Shown here in pieces: positions 1-11,900 of a DNA stretch of 64,000 nucleotides (its first letter is position 1; every line of letters begins with the position of its first letter). A model generated the notes under the pieces. That model saw nothing but the letters and a program-made list of their open reading frames with translations. It had not been told where the DNA came from and searched no databases. Origin of the DNA: Phoronis australis (lineage: Eukaryota > Phoronida > Phoronidae); the NCBI GenBank assembly GCA_002633005.1, contig NMRA01000593.1, positions 185,348 through 249,347 on the forward strand. The letters run 5' to 3'. Both the position numbers and the translations under genes were made by a program.

Positions 1-220
1 GAAACGCGTTGATTTTCATAAAAACAATTCACAATGCAAAAAATATATTTTCAGATTGAACCCCCCCCCCGCCTCATTTTTTTCAAGTTTGTTTACTTGG
101 GGTTTACACACGTTGGCGGTGCTGTTTTTGTTTTGCTAGAGACGTTTTTTTTTAATTTTTGGGTCCTCGCCCGAGGGGGGGTTTAAACCCCCTGAACCCC
201 CCCCCGTAGATCCGCCACTG
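1..220. mobile_element. End of a DNA transposon (truncated by the window edge)
   Basis: The segment has C-runs and G-runs (62-70, 175-182, 198-205) and ends in CCGTAGATCCGCCACTG at 220. The reverse complement, CAGTGGCGGATCTACGG, looks like a terminal inverted repeat of the hAT type that starts with CAG and is followed by a G-run. Only one end is in view, so neither target duplication nor class can be confirmed. No coding remnant is seen. Confidence 0.4.
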
Positions 221-1212
221 GTATTATATGCAGTGTATTGGGGACGATCAGAAGCTGAGGACGCCTGTGGCTAATGCTACTGCTAGCCAGCCATTTACTG
301 ACGTGCTGTCGTACTGGGCTAGGGTACTAGTCGGACGTAGCGGTCTCACTTTAAATCAGTTTGAAAGCTGCAGTTTAACTGGAAGTTAAAGTTGAAGTAG
401 AGATTCGTTTGAGATTTTCATCGTATAGATTCCCGTTTACGAGACACAATGAAATCCTCCTTGCCCTTGGCTTCACTGACCTTCAGTCTTCAGTGCCAGA
501 CTAGTAGAAGTCTGTTTTTATGCGCAATTTTGGGTTAGGAATTTTCCAGAATGCGCTAATTTATGGGTCTAAAGTGACACGTAATAGACAATGAAAACGT
601 AAAATAAAGTTTCTTCACCAGATTTGCCAAATATGGGATTCACTCACCTGTTATCTGAGAAGTACTAGTAGGCACTCTCTTCAAAATGAACCAGGCGTGC
701 GTTCAGTAATGCTAGGACCTACGCTAGGCCCTGCACTAGGAACTAGCTAAAATCTAGCTAAAGTCACGCATTCTCATTTAAATACACGACCATATCTCGC
801 GTAATCTCATAAAGTCTTGCTTTTTAACGAGGTCCTAGCGTTAATGAATGGGAGGCAGGCCATCTCTTGCACTGAAACACGAAGCATGACTAACTCGGCT
901 CAACCAATGGATGGTATTTCCATTACAGTCAGATAAACCAACTCATTTCACTGAAAAACCTTGGAATTGCGTTTACTCTGTAATTTCTCCACAAAAGCAA
1001 AGATACTATATCCCCTATATCCACTATAAAATCTTTGACAAAAGTAAACATTGGCAAATTCCAAGCATGGTTTGATTTGGGTGGAAGTCATAAAATATCT
1101 TTAGGTGAAGTTCCCATTATTTGCAAAAAATTAATCAGCCAGTAAAAAAGTTGACCATTTTTGAGCAAAATATTTGTAAAATTACAGTAACATGTGTTTA
1201 ATTGTACTTTAG
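221..1212 (+). other. Intron upstream of the first visible FAHD1 exon
   Basis: No exon was found here. In particular there is no stretch encoding the family's conserved VGRNY motif, which should directly precede the first visible FAHD1 exon. The missing 5' exon is therefore likely to lie before position 1. Confidence 0.55.
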
Positions 1213-2756
1213 AGAACATGCCAAAGAACTGGGTAACCCTATACCAGACCAACCTCTGATCTTCATGAAGCCAACCTCTGCTTATATCACAGAAGGGCAA
1301 TGTATAAAGGTGAGTGAGGAATTTTTAAGTTATCACCCAATTTAGAATGCCATGTTCAAACTTGGGTGCATTTTTGTTACTGTGGCGTGATACCACGGTA
1401 CACATGTTATCCACGGATGCATAAGGTATTGATTTTCATTGTCTTGAATTCTTAGAATAGTCTTCGTTTTCTCCTAATGCCAGCCCCTACATTGGGTTGC
1501 ACAATTAGAAAATGGGGGAGGGGACCTTCTCACCAACATTTTCTTGGGCCACCAAACTCAAATTCTTGAGAATGCGATTATTGCTGTCAAGAGAATTTCT
1601 ATTGACAGTTCTAGATTATCTGCTTAAAAAATCGAAAAGCGTTTTTCAGTGTTCTATCTTACTTAATTTTCAACTGCGGAATCTTGTGCATTTGTCAAAC
1701 CTTTTTCTTCTAATTCACCATTTGGTGGATTGTTTTCTTGGAAACCATTGTTAGAAAAGTACTCAGTCATTTGTCACTCTCTTTAGTTGTACTGTTCAAA
1801 TTTTAAAATGTGACTGAAGTCATTGAATGTTTTAACATTTTAGCTCATGGACATATGTCAGAGCTCGGTAACATCATAGAAAGGCCCCAGTGCCTTCTGA
1901 GTAGGGTTTTTTGGTTGAAGGAAAAATCCCCCCTCACCGTCAATTCCTCCCACTTATCGGCATTGTTCATGGGCAATGCCTCAAGTAGCCGATACTGGCA
2001 TTTTTGAGTAAGTGATTTAACCTTGAGGGATTTTTTGTAATCGTTGCAGGGGAATTTTTTAACCTGTTGAGGTGAATTTCATGTGATTTTTAGATATTTT
2101 TATAGGGAAGTGTGGTCAATATTCGGCTTCAAAACTGAGGCATCAAGGGCCATGTATGTGTTCTTCAGGTTTAGCTGTATGATGGGAAACAGCAAGGCGT
2201 TGAAGGAAGTCTGCATTGTCTTAGTGACTTAGGTTTTAATCAGAACAATATTTGAATTTGTTGACAGATACCTCAGGACTCGGAAGAACTTCACCACGAG
2301 GTGGAGCTAGGTATCATCATTGGAAAGTCGGGTGCCAACATTTCTGAGTCGGATGCCATGGACTACGTCGGAGGATACGCCCTTGCTTTGGACATGACAG
2401 ACAGGGTCAGCCAATCGGCTCTGAAGAAAAAAGGTCAGCCATGGACTTGGGCTAAGGGCTTTGACACGTCGTGTCCAGTCAGTGACTTTATTCCCAAAGA
2501 CAAGATAGAGAACCTTAGCAATGTTAACCTGTGGCTTAAAGTAAATGGAGATACGAAACAAGATGGTAATACCTGTGATATGATATTTAGTATTCCTTAT
2601 CTCATCAGCTACGTCAGTAAGAGGTTCCGACTGGAAGAGGGTGATTTATTATTAACAGGCACCCCTGAGGGGGTCTCCGGTGTAAAGGCAGGGGATGTCA
2701 TCGAGGCTGGATTAAGCGATGTCGTCAAGATGAAATTTAAAGTAGAGCCATGGTGA
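1213..2756 (+). CDS. FAHD1: FAHD1, acylpyruvase / oxaloacetate decarboxylase (5' partial)
   Basis: Two exons, 1213-1309 and 2268-2756, are joined in phase 0 across a GT-AG intron. FAHD1 is a mitochondrial Mg-dependent enzyme of the fumarylacetoacetate hydrolase superfamily that cleaves acylpyruvates and decarboxylates oxaloacetate. The first exon encodes EHAKELGNPIPDQPLIFMKP, with the His and Glu (H-x-x-E) of the catalytic lid. The second has LHHEVELGII (two metal-binding Glu), YALALDMT (metal-binding Asp), PWTWAK (active-site Lys) and the C-terminal LLTGTPEGV motif. About 194 residues are visible, against roughly 220 in the family. The exon with the start codon and VGRNY motif is upstream of the window. 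The first base of exon 1213 completes a codon begun in that exon. Every key catalytic residue in view is intact, so this is a functional gene copy. Confidence 0.94.
1310..2267 (+). other. FAHD1 intron
   Basis: The intron has a GTGAGT donor and a TTGACAG acceptor. Short open frames in it (for example 1512-1754 and 1810-2007) show no domain or conserved motif, and I see no second gene. Confidence 0.7.
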
Positions 2757-3172
2757 ATGCGGTTCTACTCGCAACATTGTCTACTGTTTACGATTTTTAT
2801 TACTGAGCCAAGGTAAAAGTTGTGTACTTGTGAAAATTGGAATTATATATTTATTGGATGAATATTATAATCAGGTACAGGTTTTATTAGGATTTTGGAT
2901 GTTGGGGAAAATCTGGTTTTGAGATTCTTCTTTCATATACTCTGTGACAATATTTTATTTAATATGAATTATAACTTACGAAGTCATGTACATGATGTAT
3001 GACGTTAAGTTTGTTGAATATTTAAATTCTTAGCTATTTGACTCTGTGAAAGCTGTTGTGCTCTGTTGACAAAATGAATGGAGAAAAGATGTGTGCTGTA
3101 AGTTCTCTTTGTCAGGAGCAGGGGTCTGTTCCCGCGTTAGTGTTGAGCTTGGAGCAATAACACTTTGGTTAA

Positions 3173-3178
3173 AATAAA
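3173..3178 (+). promoter_or_regulatory. Poly(A) signal, FAHD1
   Basis: This is a canonical AATAAA about 0.42 kb past the FAHD1 stop codon, in an AT-rich 3' untranslated region. Confidence 0.5.
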
Positions 3179-3889
3179 TAGCAATATTGTATAACAATGA
3201 AACTGGACGATTTTTAAAATTTTTTGGCTTCTAAAATTGATTTTGTCGTTGAAAGTTCGTTTAGAATGATTTGTTTCCCGAACACGAAAAAGTTAGCCAA
3301 AACTGAATTATGTAATTGGATTGGGCTTGTTGACCAGTCAGGGCGGTTGTGTTCACCTGGTAAATAACTAGATTGCGAGACGATGGGCAAAAAGACTGTA
3401 AATGCAAACCAATGGACAAAATTGATATTTGGATTTGGAAACTGTTGTCTCAAGTTGAAACTAAATTAAATTGATGTGAAAAATCTGTATGGCTAGGGAA
3501 TCATTCACTCATTTCACAAAACGTGCATTTGGCATCCAAGATGATACCAAGTGATGAAGAAACCCATCCCCAGATGTCACTTCTTTTGTCCCCCCCACTC
3601 GAGATTATACCTGAAAGTCCCAAGTGAGTACACACCTGAGAGAGTAATACACCCATTTGACCATGTGGTTCATACGTGCTAACCCATCCAAAGAGAGAAC
3701 CCCCCAGGTGGTAGGTCTTGTTACAATTAAGGAAGTCTTAAAAGAAACTTTATTTAAGATATAAAAAAGAAATACAACATTATAAGATAACATAAATGAT
3801 GGCATAACCTGAAGACTTCAGAAGCTCGTTGACTTCAGGGTCACAAAAAGCACCAAGTAGACAAATGCAAGCATAGATAAAGTTTGACA

Positions 3890-4250
3890 TGCTTGACAAG
3901 TACACACGAGTCCTTTAAATATGGCAATACTTTGCAACTTATGCACACAATATGGCCAAGTGAAATTCTGTTTTGTTGAATTTCTCCGCAAAAATTAAGA
4001 CATGTTTGCCCATTACAGTCATGGTTTGCAATGTGTGTCATAAAACAAACTTTGCAAAATTTCCCATTATCTTCAAAAAGGTTACCAGTCGTGGCCATTT
4101 TGGCAATTATTTTTGTGCAAAATAAGTTGAATACCACCTCAACAACAACTGTATATATACACATACTTGGGTAGGCCCATGCACTTAGGTCCAACTGAAT
4201 AACAAAATTTTCAAACAAATTTTTGATGGCAAGAGTTTGCAAACAGATGC
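3890..4250. repeat. Dispersed repeat family containing 'ATATGGCCAAGTGAAATT'-like text
   Basis: Related wording (an ATATGG-type core, then a TGAAATTCTGTTTT-like stretch, then a TCCGCAAAAA/TCCACAAAAA stretch) recurs near 12840-13140, 44880-45480, 47800-47890 and 57940-58560. The copies are strongly diverged, and I could not fix ends or a class. Confidence 0.4.
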
Positions 4251-4406
4251 ATGCTCTTACACTTATAGGTATTCAGGTGTTCTATACATATGTATGGAAC
4301 TGGGTGCTCGTGTGCAATTTGTCCATTTTGAGAAATATAAATTTGAAACACATCAACATCTACAGATAAATGAACTTAAAAAGAATCATTAACCTTACAC
4401 ATGTCC

Positions 4407-4603
4407 TATGTTGGTCACATCACATGACCTATGGTTACGTCTGAAAAGATTTCTCCCCTCACCGGGGATCAAACCGGTAACTTCCTGCTATCAGTGCTGC
4501 AGACGCTCTAGTCCACTGAGCTGTCGGGACCACGAGTTAGAGCCCCGGTCAGGGCACAGAAATCTTCAGACTTATCTATAGGTCACGTGATATGACCAAC
4601 ATA
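4407..4603. mobile_element. Short TIR element with a tRNA-like core (copy 1)
   Basis: The ends are inverted: TATGTTGGTCACATCACATG on the left, and on the right a sequence whose complement reads TATGTTGGTCATATCACGTG. Between them, 4453-4532 on the - strand reads as a tRNA-derived sequence, with an A-box-like GGTCCCGACAGCTCAGTGG and a B-box-like GGTTTGATCCC. The same arrangement occurs at 13490-13816, so this is one family. Confidence 0.65.
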
Positions 4604-5664
4604 CCAACAGGGTGTATAATTCCTCATATCAACATACTGATATATAACAACACAATTGTACTATACTTGAATGTGTTCATCTATTGTAGACAGTGTTCAT
4701 TCTACATATCGAAACTGAAGGGAATGATAGGTAACTAGCCTGCTTTTGATGGGACAGTCTTGCTCTTTAAAGCCATAAAGTATCCCAGTTTTTGACGCAT
4801 GAAACAATATTTATGTAGTGAGAACATTGTGCCAATGTATGGCACCATATTTCCAGAATTTTCAACCCTACGCACCTCTGTTTCTCCATTTCATTTCATA
4901 AAGAAACACATTCCCGCTCGTGCTTTGGCCTGGACCCAGATGTCTCTCTTTTTCATTTTAGAATGTTGACAACTACAATTCCAGTAAAGTCATCTTCCAA
5001 AAGTGGATCCCATTCAATTTCTAGGGGTCTGTAGAAACAGTCTTTACAGTATCAAAGGAAATTCATAATATGAATTCTGGAAAAATGAGACATATCTACT
5101 GGCACATTTTATCAATGGAAGATACAGCAACATAACTAAGAAACGAAACGTACTATTTTGATCTGTTTTATTTTTTGCAACTTTTGAAAATTGACCTATC
5201 ACCTGGATTTTGACTGACGGCTTAAGTGACCAATCAGAACTCAACATTCTTGACACACCTTCGTCTGCGTTTACAAGCCGCCATTTTACCCGACAAACAA
5301 CACGTCAATGACATTTCACAAGGGGCGGAGCTTGCGATAGGTTAACTGTATCCAAGGTAACACACCCATGAACTAGATATGTGGCTTTTTTACTTAAAGG
5401 ACAACAAACCCAGGCTTTCTGTCATGGACTAGCTTTTAATTTAGGCCACTTGCTATCTTAAATCCATCTCATCTCTCTGTCTTTGAGCAGATGGCATTGC
5501 TTTTGAAAAAAATGCGTCTTGAAAAAGTTTATGTTTTTAACATCACAGCGCATATTATTAGACATGAGGCAAAGGTGAAATTGCTCCCTCTAGAGGCCAC
5601 TAATATCCAGTTCCACATCACCTGAGGCTATGTTGTTGCGTGAAAGTCCATTTGGATAAAAAGC

Positions 5665-5670
5665 TTTATT
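5665..5670 (-). promoter_or_regulatory. Candidate poly(A) signal, RING-IBR-ART gene
   Basis: This is AATAAA on the - strand, about 235 bp past the stop codon at 5905-5907. Other AT-rich hexamers lie nearby, so the choice is tentative. Confidence 0.4.
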
Positions 5671-5904
5671 TCACATACAAATTAATGTACAAGCCCAATT
5701 TTTAGCCTATATGTGGTATAGTGGCTGAACATACGCACCTCTATTTTATGGATATACAGGTATTTGCATTATATGCAAGCAGCAACCCTGGTAAAAAAAT
5801 ATGCTAAATTCACCTTGGTAACGAAATATCAAATAAAAACCTCATTGAAAAAACGGGAACAGTGTAACCAATAATCACTAGCATTGAACTTTTCCTAAAC
5901 ACAA

Positions 5905-8900
5905 CTACCACTGGACAGGAATAAAATCAAATGGTGAACGTGTGTACGTTATGATGTACTCCGGGTAATTTTGCCACCGTTCGAACGTCACGTAAATCGT
6001 AGGACATGATTCATGATCCACAACACTATCATAAAGCGCAGATCCTACGCCATAAGTAAGAGGTGGTGGTCTTTTCAGCTGGGCGTTTCCCTTAGTGTAT
6101 TTACCAGCAAGTACTCGACACACGAACATGACATACCTTTCCGTGCCTTCCCCAGGCCGAGGGGGAGGAATATAGCGAAGGTTTACATCGGATTCCTTGT
6201 TTTCGTGAAACATCGGCCATCCTTGTGGTAAGTTACTATGGTCACAGTGAGTTGGATGCAAGCCAATGTCCGGCACAGGCCAGCCATAATAGTACATAGC
6301 CACTTTGCAACCCGTTTTCTCAAACAACTCCCTGGCTGCAGGATCGTTTGCAATAACATTCGAAACCGAAGAAGAACCACTGGTAAATGCTGAGGCTTGG
6401 GGCAGTATGCTATTTTGAGCCGAGCCAAACAGACTCCGGGTGGAGGAACTGGGTCTATTTCCATATGATACTTGAAGCCCATTACTGGTGATGTTTACAA
6501 AAGGACCATTGTAGGAACTTTGGGTAGAATTATGGTTGTTATGAAAGAGTATTGTTCTGCCTGAATAAACGTTAAATGGTGAAGTTCCGTTGCTGTTCGA
6601 TGGGCCCCAGAATCCAGGAGGTCCATTGCTGTTCGAAGGGCCCCAGAATCCAGGGGGGTTGATAGGAGGGCGGGTGAAAACTGACGCACCACCTTAATGA
6701 AAAAAGAGGAAATCTTGTCAGGATTACACTTTGTGTTACATGAAGGTGTACATTGCATAAATAAGGAGACACAAAAAGGATTTTGAAATCACAGTCCACT
6801 GGATGCATTGAAAAGATGAATTAGATAAGATGAATTAAGCCCTGTCTGCATACTCTAATTTTTCATATAAGACGTTTGAATTGACTGTCATGTGTGACTA
6901 ATCGAGCTAAAAAGTCGTACACAAAGTCTCACAGGACAATCGGTGTGCAAGTCCTATACAGTCATACACCAAAATCTGAGTGTGTAGATAGGATTCCAGT
7001 TGCCTCGTTATTCCTTTAGTTTGGTCAAAGTGCGAGAAAACCCAAACAGGGTAAAGTAATTTTCAAAGTAAACTAGACACACTTTGACTGAACTCTGCCA
7101 AACTTGTGCAAACTTCTTCCCAGAATTATATGACAGCTAGGTCAAAGTTTTGTCACCACAAAACTGCAAAAATCCACAAAATAATCCAAAAGATGTCACT
7201 AGAATAGCATCATGTCATTAATCGCCTCCCTGCATGCATTTGGTGTCGTTCAACAATGTCCACCACTTTGTAATGCGACACCAGAAATTAAAAAATTAAA
7301 CTTCAAAATTCTATATCTAAAAGTCTTCTGAAAATTTGTTTTTGTTGCATAAGGTGAAATGATAATGATAATGATAGAATCTCGGGGGGTTACAGGGACT
7401 ATAAACTTGACGCGCTTTTATCAGCGATTTCAATAGTTCATTACCCACTCGGCTGAGGGGGCAATAAACATGATGATTACGCCTGGTATGGCAATGGAAC
7501 TACCTTTAAGTGAATGATGAGATGCTTTGAACGTCAACACAACAGCGGCATTAAGTTTATACAGTACAGCACTTTTTCGACAAGTGTGTTTAGTTAACCC
7601 AATATATACACAATTAGAAGGTACAGGAAAAGCACAATTGAGTCACATTATAACGTACCTGTCATTTATAACGTTTGATCGCTTCAATATACTCTTTCCA
7701 TAATTCGTTTTTAACGAACACGGATACAGAAGTTGTAACAGTGCTTGTTAGTGGATGGTATAACCACCAAATACCTATGTCGTGGTCGAACTGCCGTTCA
7801 GCATTGCTTGTAATGTGGTGGTCTTAAAAAGTTCTCGATAATTCTTGTGGAAAATAGATGGTAATTTTCAACAACTTAAGTGTCATTTTCCGTCCAACTT
7901 CCTTCCGGATTTTCCCCCATGACTTCCGACAAAAATCATTAACTCTTGAAATTAGCGTCATTATAGAAATCTATGTGCTTGAACACGGTCACCCGTCGCT
8001 CTCCTTTTGAAACGGCAAAAAAGACAAAACTTTACAGTTCACACAAGGCTCACAACACCCACGAGAACCGATTACTTAAAGTACTGTGGCGCTGCGCAAA
8101 TTAAGACTGTTGCAGATTCATAAATTCGTGAAATTTACTTTCTCATGACTTTTAACTCAGGTTTACTGATATTTCACACTAATTTCTGTGTATTTACTTT
8201 ATAGAAATTATAAGCGTACATTAAACACTTAACGGATATATATACAGAAGCGACCTCAGCTAAAGCTTCACCGATATTTACTGAGAGAGCATGTATGGAG
8301 GTCAAAATTTTATGAAGATTTCGAATTTTCTAATAGTTTAAATCCATCAGAAGAGCGAAAAAGTGAAAACAGACATGTTGTTTCGTTAGGCTACTCTTAT
8401 CTTAACACCATCAGCTAATGTGTATTAGCGTGAAATCTCATGTTACCGGCTAAATAAAGGCATGTGGTTGACTCAGGAATTTCGACCGACCCGAAAATGA
8501 GGGGAGGATTTTCGGGCCGGTCTATCACGACCAAAACACATTATGGAAAGATCACCATTTGAGAATAGGTTGCAATGCTTTTGAATGAAGTTTGTATTAC
8601 TAAAAATAACTGGTGAGAATATCTTTAAAACAGCAAAATTGGTGCCTAAAAAGATATTTCGATTGAGTAACAGAAAATAAGTCGCAACTGGTTTGCAAGT
8701 AATGCCAAGGATACTATAAAAGGCTTGACCTTTGGCCTTTTGACCTCTGTACGACTGAACCAACAAACACATAACTAGATCAACATATATATACTAACCA
8801 CTTCCACCCCTGGTTTTTGAGCTGTAACTATGAGACGTAGACGCTGAGGTGGCAAAGTAGGTCCCTGAAAAATGAAAAGTTAAAGACTAAAGAATTTTAA

Positions 8901-11900
8901 AAGCACAAGAAACATATGCTTTCCGTCAAGGACTAAATTTTGATGTTGGTGACTTATTGTTATAAAGTCGGTCTCATTCTGTAAAATGCTCGAATTAGGG
9001 ACAATTTTTAAGATTTGAAAGAACCGACAGTTGGTTATAGTTTCAGACCAGGCTCATTAAGTTACTTGTCACGGCATATTAATTTCAGTGGTCAAGAAAG
9101 TTTGGTCATCGGGTGAATTCCAGGCATTGTAGCCAATTTCAATTCAAACAAAGGATACGAACACCATAATGTTTGCTTTGGCGGAGAGAATTCACCTATG
9201 AAACAAAAAATAGTGCAGGAGGCCTAACACTCATATCACCACATGTTACAATGCTTACAAAACATATTAAAATGACACAGAGTCAATTACAAGTTGTCAC
9301 CTCTTCTCAAATCAGATTTTGGAGAAAAATACAAACAAAAAACTTTATTATCAATTCATGGATTTTTAGAAGAAAATTCTAATGCACAGAAAACTTTATT
9401 CCCTTCAAGTATTAACTTTCATACACACGTCAAAAACACCAGTGAAAGGGTGCACATGTCTTAGCAAAACCTTTGCATGCAGCCAGCGTCGAATACAGGT
9501 AGAAAACAGATTTTTGAAATAACAAAAAACAAATTCAAAAAAGGAATAGATTTTTCATTAAACTTCTTAATTTGTTCCTTAAGTACAAAAATGTGGCATG
9601 TTAAAAATTGAAATTGCGAAGCCCTTTCATCAACTGAACTTGCATCAGATGAGCTATAATTAAAGGTGTATTTCGTCCTGTTCAGCTAAGCTAAAAATGG
9701 AAATATAATGGCATTTCACCCCACATGAAATCAGTCTCATAATATTCCTTATTGTGACATCACTCCATTACCATTACCAAGAAGATCGTCAAAACCATTA
9801 GTGACTCAAGAAAACGTTCTACAGTTTATTGCTGTTGGCCTACCCCAAAATTGTGAATTCGAAAAAGAAACGTGGAGACATTTCCTGTGACCTCTGTTGC
9901 CTGCTCACCTGGCAACAACTCAAAATCGGATGAGCGAGGTCACGTCTTTAAACCTCAAAGTTCTGTGGTTAAGAATCCAACATTGATAGCTAAACAGGAG
10001 CTAATTACATCAAGACAATAACAACAAAGCTTAGAAAAGTGCATCAAACCCACTCTATTACTAGTAATGATAATGTAGCACAGCGCCCCCTCGAGATTGA
10101 ATTTTACCGTGGCCAAAAACAGTTCCGTTGGCATTTCCAGACAGCCGGAAGTCAAGATTCTGTTCACATATGATGTCGATCAGATGTGAGCTGGTGCCAT
10201 GAAACAGGTGTTTTTCGTTCAAGCCTGTGGGGCCATTCTTCTCCAACATCAGATTTTTGTGTCTGTGAATAGGCGCATTAATATACAAATGTATAAAAAT
10301 AACTAATTGTTAATTACTGCATTTGTAGAGGCTCTCTACAGGGAGAATGCCTGACGCAATGTCACATTGTTTAAGCACTTACTGCACATATGTCACATTG
10401 CTAAAACCATTGTATGTAAAGATACCATAGCTCCCAGTAAATGGAAGTATATTCCTTAGAATGTGTGGCTAAGCGGTTTGAGCTCTGGACTCCCGTTTGG
10501 GAGACCCAGGTTCAAATCCTGGCTTCAATCGAGCAAACAATCGAGCATTGCACAAAAGTGTCTCCTACTGCTCTGAGCAAGTTTCGATAAAGAATGTCAT
10601 TGGGAATCCATTCTATTCATTAAACTACTACCAGATATTTCACCAAGAATGGTGCAGACAGTCAACTACACAAAATTTGTCTAATTTCACTCTATCACAC
10701 TCATTGAAAAAGCATAAAATCGTCATTGTGACTCACAACGAGTAACATCGCCACAGATGAGGATTCTCGACCCGTTCAATGGAGGTAATGGTGGCACTCA
10801 TGGTGAGGTAGAACTTAGCGGCGACCTCCTTGTACTCTTGAGAGTCCCCTTCCAGCAGTATTTTCACAAAGCCCTGAAAGCAACAATGGAGGAACATGGA
10901 GTTTTATGAAATAAACGATAAGTAAATTATTTATAATTTGTGGACGGACTTAAAATGAGTTTGGTTCAAGTTTAAGTACATTCATATAATATTCCAGGAT
11001 CCTGGCTGTTAAAAGTGGATGTACGCCACTCAGTATAACCCTATACAGCACACACCAGAAGAAATCTGACAATATTGTGTCTCCATAATGACTGGCCATT
11101 CTACCTACTATGCTGATGAATTGTACTTGCACTGCGCCAGGTAATTCATTTTGCACTCAGCTGACACGACAGGGAATTCTGGGTCATTTTGTCAGATTGC
11201 ATTTGGTGTCTACTATAAATAAGCTGATATCTCCAGAAAGTAATTGCAGATCACAGCACAGCAGTAAAACTAGTTGGCGTTGGAAGGGCAAACAGAGTAA
11301 TGCCACTAAGAAAAACTTGCAAAGAATCAAACAACAACCAACAACATGTGGAACTCCAATGGCACGAAAATGAGGCAGCAAATGTGCCACGAAGATATTT
11401 GCTGCATTGTGGGTAAATACAGCGAGATTTGAGTGTCACAGTGTAATCCTGGACGACCCTATTTAAAGCTGGATTTCATCACACTTAGCTTTCAATGTTG
11501 AATTCTTAACCAAAGTGCTTTGGGGTTTAAAAACATGACCACGTTCATCCAATCTCGAATTGTAGTGGAACAAGTCAGCAACTCAGGGCACAGGCAATGT
11601 GTTCATGTGCCATTTCAAATTCATAATTTTGGGGTTGACCCACTAGAATAAACTCTTATGAATTTTTTGAGTCGCCGATTATTTTAATGTTCTTGTTGGT
11701 GACAGATTGGAATAGAATCATATCACAGTAAAGAATATTGGAAGACTCATTTTATAAGAGTAAAAGTCCTAAACTCAATTTTTGTTTTTTCACAAATGAA
11801 CAGGACAAATTGCAATTTTAAAATTATCTTTCCACTTTCATGGAGCAAAAATTTCTTCAGTTCCATTAAAAGTGATTGCTGCAGCGTACAAGTCCTTGGA

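Larger units (their letters stand above)
3180..5664. other. Intergenic, repeat-rich, FAHD1 to ADP-ribosyltransferase gene
   Basis: The two genes are convergent across this interval. It holds a dispersed repeat at about 3890-4250 and the TIR element at 4407-4603. The open frame at 3841-4242 (- strand) coincides with the dispersed repeat and resembles no protein I know. Confidence 0.5.

Noticed and set aside
3841-4242. 133-residue open frame on the - strand
   Set aside because: It overlaps a dispersed repeat with copies elsewhere in the window and shows no domain.
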